The position numbers and the translations under genes were made by a program. 64,000 nucleotides of DNA, taken from positions 200,124 to 264,123 of the forward strand of contig JBBRQN010000002.1 in the NCBI GenBank assembly GCA_038226305.1, read 5' to 3'. The DNA comes from JASLDZ01 sp038226305 (GTDB lineage: Bacteria > Pseudomonadota > Alphaproteobacteria > Caulobacterales > Caulobacteraceae). Position 1 is the first letter of the stretch; every line of letters starts with the position of its first letter. Below the pieces are notes generated by a model. It did not search any database. It saw only the letters and a list, made by a program, of their open reading frames with translations, and was not told the origin of the DNA. This document shows, piece after piece, positions 1 to 8,408 of the stretch.

Positions 1-19
1 GCGCAGTGGCCTACGTTCG

Positions 20-604
20 ATGAGACTCTCCGCCCCCCGAATCGCCCCCGTCACCGACGCCGAGATGACGCCCGAACAGGAAGCGCTGGCTGCGCCCATG
101 CGCAACCGCGGGCCCGGCAAGGGCGAAATCCTCAACGTCTTCCGCACCATCGTTCGATCTCCTGAACTGGCCAAGGCGTTCCTCACCTACGGGCGGTACA
201 TTCTCGACAAGGAGCGCTCGCTGGAGCCTCGCATCCGCGAACTCGTGATCCTGCGCACAGGGTTCAACTGCCGGTCGGGCTACGAGTGGACCCAGCACGT
301 GCCCATCGGCGAACGCGCCGGGCTGACGGAGAGCGACATCGAGGCCGTCAAGGCCGGCCCCGATCATCCCCGCTGGAGCCGCAGCGACGCTCTCCTGCTC
401 AGGGCCGCCGACGAGCTGCACAAGGATCAGTTCATCTCCGAGCCCACCTGGGCGGCGCTCAGCGACCTTTACGACGCCAAGGCGCTGATGGACGTGGTGA
501 TGACCGTCGGCCAGTACACCCAGGTCAGCATGTTCCTGAACACCTGCGGCGTGCCGCTCGACCCCGGCCAGACTTTGGACGAGGATCTGGACTTCCGCGG
601 GTGA
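20..604 (+). CDS. Carboxymuconolactone decarboxylase (AhpD-like) family protein
   Basis: A 194-residue protein of the CMD/AhpD-like all-helical family. The helical core has the family pattern RELVILRTGFNCRSGYEW followed by a downstream His. Family members act as gamma-carboxymuconolactone decarboxylases or as AhpD-type thiol peroxidase partners. Here the CxxC pair expected of AhpD is reduced to a single Cys (CRSG), so a peroxidase redox role is unlikely and the substrate is unknown. The ATG lies 20 bases into the window, so upstream context is missing. The stop overlaps the GTG of the following SDR gene (GTGA), which implies co-transcription and a shared pathway. Confidence 0.8.
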   Translation: MRLSAPRIAPVTDAEMTPEQEALAAPMRNRGPGKGEILNVFRTIVRSPELAKAFLTYGRYILDKERSLEPRIRELVILRTGFNCRSGYEWTQHVPIGERAGLTESDIEAVKAGPDHPRWSRSDALLLRAADELHKDQFISEPTWAALSDLYDAKALMDVVMTVGQYTQVSMFLNTCGVPLDPGQTLDEDLDFRG

Positions 605-1413
605 ACGCCCCGATGCCCGGCAGGCTCGCGGGCAAGGTGGCGCTGGTCGCCGGTGCCGGGCAGTCGCCGGGCGAGACCATCGGCAACGGCCGTGCCATCG
701 CCGTGCTCTTCGCCCGCGAGGGTGCCGGCGTGATCTGCGCCGACCGAGACCTCTTGCGCGCGCACTCCACCGCCGACCAGATCACGGTGGAGGGCGGCAG
801 AGCCTTCGCCCTTGCAGCCGACGTAACCCGCGCTGCGGACTGCGAGGCTATGGTGGCGGCGGCCGTCGAACAGTTCGGCCGACTCGACATCCTCGTGAAC
901 AACGTGGGCATCGGTGGCGGCGATGCTCCCGTTCACAAGGCGGACGAAGACGCCTTCGACCGAGTGCTGCGGGTGAACCTGAAGGGCCTGATGCTGGCCA
1001 CCCGCGCCGCGCTCAAGCCCATGCGTCAGCAGGGGTCGGGCTCCATCGTCAACGTCTCGTCCCTGGCCTCCCGGGCGGGCGGGTTTCAGGTGGCCTACGA
1101 GGTCTCCAAGGCGGCGGTGAACCGGCTGACCACCTCCACCGCCCAGTCGAACGCCACCCGCGGCGTGCGCTGCAACGCGATCCTGCCCGGCTTCATGGAT
1201 ACGCCCATGGCGGTTGACGGTATCGCGCAGGCCACTGGCCGGCCCCGCGCCGAGGTGAAGGCCCAGCGCGACGCCCGCGTGCCGTTGGGCGCCAGGATGG
1301 GCACGGCATGGGACACGGCCTACGCCGCCCTCTACCTCGCGAGTGACGAAGCCGGCTTCGTCACCGGCGCGCTCCTGCCGGTGGACGGCGGCATGGGCGT
1401 TCGCATCGGCTGA
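601..1413 (+). CDS. SDR family NAD(P)-dependent oxidoreductase
   Basis: A 270-residue classical short-chain dehydrogenase. The N-terminal nucleotide-binding segment (VAGAGQSPGETIGNGRAIA) is an expanded form of TGxxxGxG. NNVG stands in for NNAG, a Ser lies in NVSSLAS, and the catalytic Tyr/Lys pair is YEVSK. The C terminus has the usual F-x-T-G-x-x-L-P-V-D-G-G ending. The GTG at 601 was chosen because it overlaps the upstream stop by four bases; an ATG at 613 is the alternative. Its pairing with a CMD-like protein suggests oxidation of a small alcohol or ketone in a catabolic route, but the substrate cannot be read from sequence. Confidence 0.88.
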   Translation: MNAPMPGRLAGKVALVAGAGQSPGETIGNGRAIAVLFAREGAGVICADRDLLRAHSTADQITVEGGRAFALAADVTRAADCEAMVAAAVEQFGRLDILVNNVGIGGGDAPVHKADEDAFDRVLRVNLKGLMLATRAALKPMRQQGSGSIVNVSSLASRAGGFQVAYEVSKAAVNRLTTSTAQSNATRGVRCNAILPGFMDTPMAVDGIAQATGRPRAEVKAQRDARVPLGARMGTAWDTAYAALYLASDEAGFVTGALLPVDGGMGVRIG

Positions 1414-1428
1414 GCACTGCCGTCCGGG

Positions 1429-2331
1429 TCAGCGGGGCTCGCGTTTGCGGATCAGGCCTTCCTGCGCCACGCTGGCGATCAGGCGGCCCTCGCGGGTGAA
1501 GATCGAGCCCCGGTTGAAGCCCCGGCCGTGGCCCGCCCATGGGCTGTCGGTGGCGTAGAGCAGCCAGTCGTCCACCTTGGGCGTCTCGTGCAGCCAGACG
1601 GCATGATCCAGGCTGGCGGTCTGCATGCCGGGCGTGATCCAGCTCGCCCCGTGCGGCAGCATACTCGTGCCCAAGAGCATCATGTCGGTAACAAAGCACA
1701 AGATGGCACGGTGCACGTCGTCGTCGCCGATGACGGGGGCGGCGGTCTTGAACCACACCGAGGCGTAGGGCGGCCGCACATCCGGGGTCACGACGGAGCG
1801 GGGCTGCACCGGGCGGATCTCGATGGGGTTCTGGCGGGTGAGCCACTTCGGTGCGGCGTCGCCGTGCACCTCCTTCTCCCGGCGGCGCAGCTCTGCGTCG
1901 GAGATCAGGTCTTCGGGCGGGGGAACAACCGGCATGTCGGCCTGGTGCGCGAAGCCCTCCTCAGGCCGGGCGAAGCTCGCGGCCATGTTGAGGATGGGCT
2001 GGCCGCGCTGCAGGGCGATCACCCGGCGGTTCACGAAGCTCTTGCCGTCGAAGTCGCGCTCCACGCGGTAGGTGATGGGCAGGGCGTCGTCCCCCGCCCG
2101 CAGGAAGTAGACGTGCAGGGAGTGTGGCGCATAGCCCTCCGCAGACCCCATCGCCGCCCGCAGCGCCTGCGCGATCACCTGCCCCCCGAACACCCGCCCC
2201 CGCCCCCCGGGCAGCCGCGCGCCGCGATACAGATCCACGTCGAGCTCCTCCACCGTGAGCAGGGCCACTAGGCCGCGAACGAGCTGCTCGGGGGTGAACA
2301 CGATCGGGGGCGTGGGGGCGTCGTCAGTCAT
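1429..2331 (-). CDS. tesB: Acyl-CoA thioesterase II
   Basis: A 300-residue TesB-family acyl-CoA thioesterase with two hot-dog domains. The N-terminal half has the typical GRVFGGQVIAQAL and HSLHVYFLRAGD motifs and the FDGKSFVNRRV strand. The C-terminal half contains a WFKTA...DDVHRAILCFVTDMMLL block and the HAVWLHE segment that is well conserved in TesB. It hydrolyses medium- and long-chain acyl-CoA to free fatty acid and CoA in the cytosol. It is divergent from the ABC cassette and convergent with the SDR gene, so it is probably monocistronic. Length and motifs fit the family fully. Confidence 0.93.
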   Translation of the reverse strand: MTDDAPTPPIVFTPEQLVRGLVALLTVEELDVDLYRGARLPGGRGRVFGGQVIAQALRAAMGSAEGYAPHSLHVYFLRAGDDALPITYRVERDFDGKSFVNRRVIALQRGQPILNMAASFARPEEGFAHQADMPVVPPPEDLISDAELRRREKEVHGDAAPKWLTRQNPIEIRPVQPRSVVTPDVRPPYASVWFKTAAPVIGDDDVHRAILCFVTDMMLLGTSMLPHGASWITPGMQTASLDHAVWLHETPKVDDWLLYATDSPWAGHGRGFNRGSIFTREGRLIASVAQEGLIRKREPR

Positions 2332-2414
2332 GCAGCGTAACTAGGGCGACTGATCGGGTGGAGGGAAGAGCGGCGGCTCGGGGTGCCGCCACCGGGGAGG
2401 CCTCCACTAGACTC

Positions 2415-2437
2415 CGGTTTAACTATTACATAAACCG
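2415..2437. promoter_or_regulatory. AT-rich inverted repeat ahead of the ABC/XRE cassette
   Basis: Seven-base arms CGGTTTA and TAAACCG are separated by 9 bases. The element is strikingly AT-rich for this genome and lies 24 bases before the ATG at 2461. A dyad here fits an operator, most simply for the XRE regulator encoded at the end of the same operon. That link is inference. Confidence 0.45.
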
Positions 2438-2460
2438 CTCCCGACTTGGGAGACGGTGAG

Positions 2461-3396
2461 ATGACGGCACGTCCAGACAGAACTCCGGCGATCGAGACCC
2501 GGTCGCTCGGCAAACGGTTCGGTGGCCGGTGGGCCGTACAGGAGGTCGATCTTCGGATCGAGGCGGGCTCGATCTTCGGTTTTCTGGGGCTGAACGGGGC
2601 CGGCAAGACCACTGCGATCCGCCTTGTCCTGGGGCTTCTGCGGCCCACCTCGGGGTCGGCGCTGATCTTCGGTCACGACGTGGCCCGCGATCGGCTGGCG
2701 GCCGCGCGTCAGGTGGGCGCGTTGCTGGATGCGCGGGCGGTCTACCCCGCTCTCACCGGTGTCGAGAACCTCGACATGGCGCGCAGACTTCTGGGCCTGC
2801 CGTCGAGCGAGATCGGACGGGTGCTGGAGATCGTCGATCTGGCCGCCGACGCCCGGCGGAAGGTGGAGCACTATTCGCTGGGCATGCGGCAGAGACTCGG
2901 CCTGGCCCGTGCCCTCCTCGGCTCACCGGGCCTGTTCATCCTGGATGAACCGATGAACGGCCTCGATCCTGCGGGCATCCGCGACATGCGTCGGGTTATC
3001 CGCCAGATGCCGGAGCGCTGCGGGGCGGCCGTGTTCCTGTCGAGCCATCTACTTTCCGAAGTCGCCCAGACCGTCGATCACGTGGGGCTGATGCACGAGG
3101 GTCGGCTGGTCCGTCAGGGGCCGATCAGGGAGGTGATGGGCGGGGAGGGCGATCTTCTCGTGCGCACCGATCGCAACGGCGCCGCGCTGGACCTGCTGCG
3201 GCGGGCGCATTTCAGGCCGAGGCCGGACGGCGATCACCACCTGCTGCTTCCCGAAGTGGAGGAGGCGGGCGCGGGGCGCATCAGTCGGCTTCTGGTGACC
3301 GAAGGCTTCGAGGTGATCGAGCTCTACCGGCGCCCGCCCACGCTGGAGCATCTCTTCGCCCCCTCGGTGGCCGAACGGCTTCAGGTGGCGGCATGA
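2461..3396 (+). CDS. ABC transporter ATP-binding protein
   Basis: A 311-residue ATPase subunit. Walker A is GLNGAGKTT (about residues 43-51), the signature is YSLGMRQRLGLA (about 138-149), Walker B is LFILDEPMNGLDP (about 158-170), and the switch is SSHLLSE. The roughly 80-residue C-terminal extension is typical of ABC-2 exporters of the BcrA/lantibiotic-immunity/drug-resistance type. The ATG at 2461 is preferred to the TTG at 2446 because GGGAG stands eight bases before it. It overlaps the permease gene by four bases. It probably powers export together with the next two membrane proteins; the substrate is unknown. Confidence 0.93.
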   Translation: MTARPDRTPAIETRSLGKRFGGRWAVQEVDLRIEAGSIFGFLGLNGAGKTTAIRLVLGLLRPTSGSALIFGHDVARDRLAAARQVGALLDARAVYPALTGVENLDMARRLLGLPSSEIGRVLEIVDLAADARRKVEHYSLGMRQRLGLARALLGSPGLFILDEPMNGLDPAGIRDMRRVIRQMPERCGAAVFLSSHLLSEVAQTVDHVGLMHEGRLVRQGPIREVMGGEGDLLVRTDRNGAALDLLRRAHFRPRPDGDHHLLLPEVEEAGAGRISRLLVTEGFEVIELYRRPPTLEHLFAPSVAERLQVAA

Positions 3397-4118
3397 GCGC
3401 GATCCTGTTCACGGAAGTTCGCAAGTTGAAGGGCTCGTTGGCTACAGCGCTGTGCATAGTCTCGCCGACCATGGTGGCGGTGCTGCTGGGGCTGATCTGC
3501 CTTCGCCACAAGGTCATGCCCTGGCCGGAGGCGCTCGAAGGCACGGTTGGGCTGTGGTCCTTCTTCGTCTTGCCCATGAGCGTCACGGCCCTGTGCGTGC
3601 TGGTGGCCCAGATCGAGCATGGTCCCCGGGCGTGGGACTATCTTCTGGCCCTGCCTGTGCCTCGCTGGCGGATCTTCGCCGCCAAGGCCGTGGTCGTCCT
3701 CGGGCTCCTGGCGGCCATGTCGATCCTTCTGGCGGTGGAGCTGCCCCTCGTCGGCTTCGTGCTCAACGCCTTTGCGCCGCACGGTGCACCCGCAGGCCCG
3801 TTTCCTTGGGAGCTGATGCGGCGTTACCTGACGTCGGTCTGGGGGGCCGCATTCTTCCTCACGATCATCCAGCTTTGGGTGGCGCTGCGCTTCAGGAGCT
3901 TCGTGCCGTGCCTGACCTTGGGCGTCGCCGGCACTTTCTTCGCCGTGATGGCGAGCGGCCTGCCCGAGGGCGTGTTCGTACCCTGGATGATGCCGCTGAA
4001 CATCCTGGCCCACGACCCTACACGCGCCATGCTCGCGCTTCGCCTTGGCGTGACCGGGGGCGTTATCGCGGCGGCGGCGATGGTGGTGCACCTCGCCCGG
4101 CAGGAGATTCGGTCTTGA
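3393..4118 (+). CDS. ABC-2 type permease
   Basis: A 241-residue integral membrane protein with about six hydrophobic segments. Its short cytosolic N terminus (MSAILFTEVRKLKGS) resembles lantibiotic-immunity and ABC-2 permeases. It overlaps the ATPase gene (ATGA) and the following DUF2975 gene (TTGA), which indicates tight translational coupling. It should form the transmembrane channel for the preceding ATPase. No partner periplasmic or outer-membrane protein is encoded nearby, so the exported or sensed compound cannot be inferred. Confidence 0.85.
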   Translation: MSAILFTEVRKLKGSLATALCIVSPTMVAVLLGLICLRHKVMPWPEALEGTVGLWSFFVLPMSVTALCVLVAQIEHGPRAWDYLLALPVPRWRIFAAKAVVVLGLLAAMSILLAVELPLVGFVLNAFAPHGAPAGPFPWELMRRYLTSVWGAAFFLTIIQLWVALRFRSFVPCLTLGVAGTFFAVMASGLPEGVFVPWMMPLNILAHDPTRAMLALRLGVTGGVIAAAAMVVHLARQEIRS

Positions 4119-4627
4119 GCGAGCCGGGCGTTGCTGACTTCCGGCGGCTCTGCTCGCGGCTCTCGCTGGCCGCGACGGGGGTGTTCGCGGTCATCGTCGC
4201 GTTCATGGGGGTGATGCTGGTGATTCTGGCGCTTCGGCTGAACGGCATCGGCGAGCGGCGGCTCTGGCTGCTGGCACTCATCGTCGCGCCCATCGGCTTT
4301 CACCTATGGGCCCTGTGGAGCCTGCGTAGTCTGTTCGCCGGTCTGGCGAGGCATGGCCTGGTGTTTGGCAGAGGATCGGGCGTCGCGCTTTCGCGCACGG
4401 GCTGGGGCCTGCTCGTCGGCGGGGTGACGACCCTCGCCGCTGCACCCGTGATCATCAGGCTCGTGCCGCCTGCGGGCGCCGTCGGTTTCGCCGTGTCAGG
4501 CCTCAGCGCCATCATCCTCTGCGTCGTTGGCGCGGCTCTGATCGCCCTGACGGCGCTGCTCAGGCAGGGGCTGGTGATCCAGGAGGAGAGAGCGGCCCTG
4601 CGTTCCACGCTGGACGAGTTCTTCTAG
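4115..4627 (+). CDS. DUF2975-like membrane protein
   Basis: About 170 residues with four predicted membrane helices and a short charged C terminus (VIQEERAALRSTLDEFF). Architecture and gene order match DUF2975 proteins, which are commonly encoded directly before a tiny XRE regulator, as here. The start is inferred as the TTG overlapping the permease stop; no ATG or GTG gives a better fit. The function of DUF2975 is unknown; a membrane sensor or anchor that controls the partner regulator is a reasonable inference. The family assignment is from memory of the architecture, not from a search. Confidence 0.65.
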   Translation: MSEPGVADFRRLCSRLSLAATGVFAVIVAFMGVMLVILALRLNGIGERRLWLLALIVAPIGFHLWALWSLRSLFAGLARHGLVFGRGSGVALSRTGWGLLVGGVTTLAAAPVIIRLVPPAGAVGFAVSGLSAIILCVVGAALIALTALLRQGLVIQEERAALRSTLDEFF

Positions 4628-4864
4628 GTGCCGGTGAGGGTTACGCTGGACGCCGTGTTGAAGGCGCGGGGCGTGCAGGCGAAGACCATCGCGGAGGAGA
4701 TCGGGATCAGCGAGACGCAGCTCTCCCTGTTCCGCTCGGGCAAGGTGCGCGGCCTGCGCTTCTCCACGCTATCACGCCTCTGCCTCGCCCTGGCCTGCCA
4801 GCCGGGCGACCTGATCTGCTACGACGTGGATGATGCTGACGCGCGGGGCGATCCAGCCGAGTGA
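4628..4864 (+). CDS. Small XRE-family helix-turn-helix regulator
   Basis: A 78-residue protein that is almost entirely one Cro/CI-type HTH: KTIAEEIGISETQLSLFRSGKVRGLRFSTL, then a Leu-rich helix and a PGDLI turn. These features are typical of the YozG-like regulators paired with DUF2975. The GTG start abuts the upstream TAG directly, so it is the last gene of the four-gene operon. It probably autoregulates the operon, perhaps at the palindrome at 2415-2437. Confidence 0.85.
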   Translation: MPVRVTLDAVLKARGVQAKTIAEEIGISETQLSLFRSGKVRGLRFSTLSRLCLALACQPGDLICYDVDDADARGDPAE

Positions 4865-4880
4865 ACGGCGGAGCGCAGGC

Positions 4881-6002
4881 TCAACGCTTCTCCACGAACA
4901 CTGTGCCCGCCGAATAGCCCGCCCCGAACGAGCAGATCAGGCCCTTCTCTCCGCTCGCGAAGCCGTCGTTGTGCTGGTGGAAGGCGATGATGGAGCCGGC
5001 GGAGGAGGTGTTGGCGTATTCGTCGAGGATGATCACGTTCTCCTCGCGCGTCGGGTCGCGGCCCAGCACTTTGCGGGCGATGTAGTCGTTCATGTTGATG
5101 TTGGCCTGGTGCAGCCACAGGCGCTTGAGGGCGGTGGGGTCGAGGCCAAGCGTGCCCGCGTGATCCACGATCATCTCGGAGACCATCGGCACCACGTCCT
5201 TGAACACCTTGCGGCCCTGCTGGACGAAGAGCTTGTCGGGCTGGGCAATGCCCTCGGGCGTGGCGCGGTTCAGGAAGCCGAAGTTGTTGCGGATGTTGTT
5301 GGAGAATACCGTCTTCAGCCGGGTGCCCAGGATGTTCCAGCCTTGGCCGGGGGTCGCGTCCTCCTCGCGCTCCACGATCACGGCTGTGGCGACGTCGCCG
5401 AAGATGAAGTGGCTGTCGCGGTCGCGGAAGTTCAGGTGGCCGGAGCAGATCTCCGGGTTCACCATGAGCACGGCGCGGGCCGATCCGGCGGCGATGTAAT
5501 CGGCGGCGGTCTTGATGCCGAAGGTGGCGCTGGAGCACGCCACGTTCATGTCGAAGGCGAAGCCCTCGATGCCCAGCGCCTGCTGAACCTCGATCGCCAT
5601 GGCGGGGTAGGCGCGCTGCATGTTGGAGGCGGCGCAGAGCACGGCGTCGATCCGGCTGGCAGGCTTGCCCCATGCGGCGATGGCCTGCTTTGCGGCATCC
5701 ACCGCCATCTCGGCCAGGATGGATATCTCTTCGTTGGAGCGTTCGGGCAGGCGGGGCGCCATCACGTCCGGATCGATCACGCCTGACTTGTTGACCACGA
5801 ACCGGCTCTTGATGCCGCTCGCCTTCTCGATGAACTCTGGCGAGGAGGGGGCCAGCGCCTCAACCTCGCCGGCTGCGATCGCGTCGGCGTTGGCGGCGTT
5901 GAAGCGTTCGACGAAGCTGTTGAAGGCCTCCACCAGCTCGCTGTTCGAGATCGAATGCGGCGGGGTGTAGAGGCCGGTCGCGGCGATGACGGCGGTGTGC
6001 AA
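4881..6002 (-). CDS. Beta-ketoacyl-ACP synthase III-like thiolase-fold enzyme
   Basis: A 373-residue FabH-like condensing enzyme with a complete Cys-His-Asn triad: Cys156 in NVACSSAT, His298 in WLHQANIN and Asn331 in EYANTSSAGS. It is longer than housekeeping FabH (about 320 residues). It carries an inserted N-terminal helical stretch (residues 25-60) and a distinctive NNIRNNFGF loop. This points to a KAS III variant with an unusual primer, as in the alphaproteobacterial FabH-like or secondary-metabolite enzymes, rather than the main FabH. It is convergent with the XRE gene and divergent from the gene at 6108. No fab or acyl-carrier genes are adjacent. Confidence 0.88.
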   Translation of the reverse strand: MHTAVIAATGLYTPPHSISNSELVEAFNSFVERFNAANADAIAAGEVEALAPSSPEFIEKASGIKSRFVVNKSGVIDPDVMAPRLPERSNEEISILAEMAVDAAKQAIAAWGKPASRIDAVLCAASNMQRAYPAMAIEVQQALGIEGFAFDMNVACSSATFGIKTAADYIAAGSARAVLMVNPEICSGHLNFRDRDSHFIFGDVATAVIVEREEDATPGQGWNILGTRLKTVFSNNIRNNFGFLNRATPEGIAQPDKLFVQQGRKVFKDVVPMVSEMIVDHAGTLGLDPTALKRLWLHQANINMNDYIARKVLGRDPTREENVIILDEYANTSSAGSIIAFHQHNDGFASGEKGLICSFGAGYSAGTVFVEKR

Positions 6003-6107
6003 GGCGGTGATCGCTCTATCGGCACCGGGATCGCCCGGCGGAAGGTGCGCGGTCTAGCACGCTTCGCGGAGCTTTCACGAAGCGCCCGGCTGCGGCAAGC
6101 TTGCGCG

Positions 6108-6527
6108 ATGGGTCTTGTGGTTCAGTTCCTGGGGTCGGCCGCGGCGATCGCGCTCCTGGTCGGGCTCGTGGCCTGGACGCGGCGGGGGCGCGGCGATGCC
6201 GCGGGCGCGGGGCTCGACGGGGCGGGAAGGTTCGCCGAGGAGTTTCCCGGTTTGACTGTCCAAGAGCTGTGGATCGCGGCTGGCGGCGCGTCCGCCCTGG
6301 CCCACGCGGGAGACCGTGCGCTGATCGGCTGGCGGCTGGGCGACGGTGTGGTGACGCGGTCCGTGCCGTTCTCGCGCCTGCGCATCGCCCATCGCGGCCC
6401 CGGCCAGGTTGAGCTGAACCTCGACGAGCCCGGCCTGCCACGCTTGCGCTTCGTCGCCGACGAAGGCCCCTGGCCCCCCGGCGGCTGGACTGCGCGGGCA
6501 CCCGGCGCGACAACGGCCGCCACATGA
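6108..6527 (+). CDS. Small membrane-anchored hypothetical protein
   Basis: A 139-residue protein with one N-terminal membrane helix (VVQFLGSAAAIALLVGLVAW) and a soluble domain of about 110 residues (FPGLTVQELWIAAGG...RLIGWRLGDGVVTR). I do not recognise a family. The ATG at 6108 was chosen because it starts just before the helix. The 3' end overlaps the sterol-desaturase-like gene by four bases (ATGA), so the two are probably translated together. This protein may be a subunit or accessory of that membrane enzyme. Confidence 0.65.
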   Translation: MGLVVQFLGSAAAIALLVGLVAWTRRGRGDAAGAGLDGAGRFAEEFPGLTVQELWIAAGGASALAHAGDRALIGWRLGDGVVTRSVPFSRLRIAHRGPGQVELNLDEPGLPRLRFVADEGPWPPGGWTARAPGATTAAT

Positions 6528-7471
6528 ACCCCCTCCACGCCCCTTTCGACCCCGTGACCCTCGCCACGCCGTTCTTCGTACTGGCCGTGGTGCTGGAGGT
6601 CGTGCTCGCCCGGCTGGGCAAGGCGAAGGGAGCCTATGAGACCCGCGACACGCTGACCTCGCTGAGTCTCGGGCTCGGCTCGACGGTCGCGGGCCTCATG
6701 ACCGGCGGCGTGATCTTCGCCGCCACCATTTGGGTGTGGAATCACCGGCTGTTCGACATCCCGATGACCGCCTGGTGGGCCTGGCTTGTGATCTTCCTCT
6801 TAGAGGATTTCACCTACTACTGGTTCCACCGCCTGAGCCATGAGCGGCGGTTCTGGTGGGCGAGCCATGTGAACCACCACTCGTCGCAGCACTACAACCT
6901 CTCTACGGCCCTGCGGCAGACGTGGACGGGGGGGGTGAACGGCTCGTGGCTGTTATGGCTGCCGCTGGCATTTCTGGGCTTTCCGCCCGCGATGATCGCC
7001 ATTCAGAAGGGCGTGAGCCTCGTCTACCAGTTCTGGATCCACACCGAGGCCATCGGTCGGCTGCCCACCCCGTTGGAGTTCATCTTCAACACGCCCTCGC
7101 ACCACCGGGTTCATCACGCCCGCAACCCACGCTATCTCGACCGCAACTACGCGGGCATCCTGATCGTCTGGGACCGCATGTTCGGCACCTTTGAACCGGA
7201 AGACGCGACCGAGCCTCCGCGCTATGGACTCGTGCATAACCTCGGCGATTTCAACATTCTGCGGGCGGCTTTTCACGAGTGGCGCGGCATCGGGCGCGAC
7301 CTTCTGCGTGCGAAAAGCTGGCGCGAACGAGCGGGCTACCTCTTCGGCCCGCCGGGGTGGAGCCCGGACGGGTCTGGCGAGACGTCTGACGCGATCCGCA
7401 CGGCCTGGCGCGCGCGGATCACCCCTCCCGCAGCAGCGGCAGCGACAGGCCCGAAGCCGCCCGTTCGGTGA
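6524..7471 (+). CDS. Sterol desaturase / fatty acid hydroxylase superfamily protein
   Basis: A 315-residue integral membrane di-iron enzyme. The three His clusters are all visible: HRLSHE, HVNHHSSQHYN and HRVHHARN, plus a conserved NYAGILIVWDRMFGTF segment near the end. Members hydroxylate or desaturate sterols, fatty acids, carotenoids or hopanoids, using O2 at the inner membrane. The exact substrate is unknown. It follows the small membrane gene with a four-base overlap. Its last 53 bases overlap the 3' end of the convergent NrtR-like gene, so the C-terminal Ala/Pro-rich tail may be non-essential. Confidence 0.9.
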   Translation: MNPLHAPFDPVTLATPFFVLAVVLEVVLARLGKAKGAYETRDTLTSLSLGLGSTVAGLMTGGVIFAATIWVWNHRLFDIPMTAWWAWLVIFLLEDFTYYWFHRLSHERRFWWASHVNHHSSQHYNLSTALRQTWTGGVNGSWLLWLPLAFLGFPPAMIAIQKGVSLVYQFWIHTEAIGRLPTPLEFIFNTPSHHRVHHARNPRYLDRNYAGILIVWDRMFGTFEPEDATEPPRYGLVHNLGDFNILRAAFHEWRGIGRDLLRAKSWRERAGYLFGPPGWSPDGSGETSDAIRTAWRARITPPAAAAATGPKPPVR

Positions 7472-8399
7472 GGGTTTCGCGGCGAAAGCGGAACAGCTCG
7501 GCAGGGCGCCCGCCGGTGCCGGGATCGAGCACCCCCAGCCCTTCCACGAAGCCCGTGCGGTCCAGCCCCCGGCGGAAGTTCTGCTTGTGCAGGGAAACGC
7601 CTGCGATCGCCTCCACCGTTCGCTGCAGGGCGGAAAGCGTGAAGCGCTGCGGCATGAGCTCGAATACCACGGGGCGATACTTGAGCTTGCCCCGCAGGCG
7701 CCCAAGCCCCGTGGCGAGGATGCGGCGGTGGTCGCTCATCATCGGGTCGCCCGCGGCGGGGAGGGCGGTCTGCGCGTCGTGGGCGGCGGTCAGGCTGGAG
7801 CGGGCGCGGTCTCGCGCGGCTTCGGGGGCGAGCCCGGCCTCGTAGATCAGCTCGAACCGGTCCAGCACCCGTTCCTCGTTCCAGCGCGCACCGTCCAGGG
7901 CGAACAGGAGCCGCAGGGTCGCGAGCCGGCCGGTGGAGAGCGCGCCGCCGGGGCGCGCGGCCCAAGCCCGCAGGCCCGGCTCGAGGGCGGAGAGGGCGGC
8001 GGGGCGGCCCTTGCGCCAGTCTTCCCAAGGGAAGAACCGCGTCCACGGCGACCACACGGTTTCGGGCGTATCCACCGCCTGGGGGGTCAGTGCCAGATAG
8101 CCGACGGAGATCACCCGGGCGGGCCTGTCCGCCGTCTGCCCCAGGTCGGCGAGGGGGGCGTCGCGACCCTCGTCGCCGAAGGTGTAGAGCTGCTCCACAT
8201 AGCCCAGCTCGAACCCGGTCTGCTCGGTCACGAAGGCGCGCAGGGCCAGCTCGAAGGTGCGGTGCCCCGCGGGGTCGAACGAGCCGGAGGGGAGGGCTGC
8301 TGGGGCGCGAGGCGCGGGCTTTACTGTCAGCACCACAAGCTCGCCGTCGCGCATGGCGGCGACCACGGCGGAGAGCCCGATGGCGACGGGGGCCGCCAC
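7419..8399 (-). CDS. NrtR-like Nudix-domain NAD regulator
   Basis: A 326-residue protein with an N-terminal Nudix fold (residues about 5-130) and a C-terminal winged helix. The tail block has VFELMP...FTLSALQRTVEAI followed by NFRRGLDRTGFVEGLG, the hallmark of NrtR repressors of NAD metabolism. The Nudix box lacks the REUxEE catalytic core: the corresponding segment reads FELALRAFVTEQTGFELG. It therefore probably senses a ligand such as ADP-ribose rather than hydrolysing one. It is the last gene of a three-gene operon with a tyrosine phosphatase and an HD hydrolase. No NAD biosynthesis gene is adjacent, so its targets are elsewhere or are this operon. Confidence 0.78.
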   Translation of the reverse strand: MAAPVAIGLSAVVAAMRDGELVVLTVKPAPRAPAALPSGSFDPAGHRTFELALRAFVTEQTGFELGYVEQLYTFGDEGRDAPLADLGQTADRPARVISVGYLALTPQAVDTPETVWSPWTRFFPWEDWRKGRPAALSALEPGLRAWAARPGGALSTGRLATLRLLFALDGARWNEERVLDRFELIYEAGLAPEAARDRARSSLTAAHDAQTALPAAGDPMMSDHRRILATGLGRLRGKLKYRPVVFELMPQRFTLSALQRTVEAIAGVSLHKQNFRRGLDRTGFVEGLGVLDPGTGGRPAELFRFRRETLTERAASGLSLPLLREG

Positions 8400-8408
8400 C
8401 CGGGGCCT

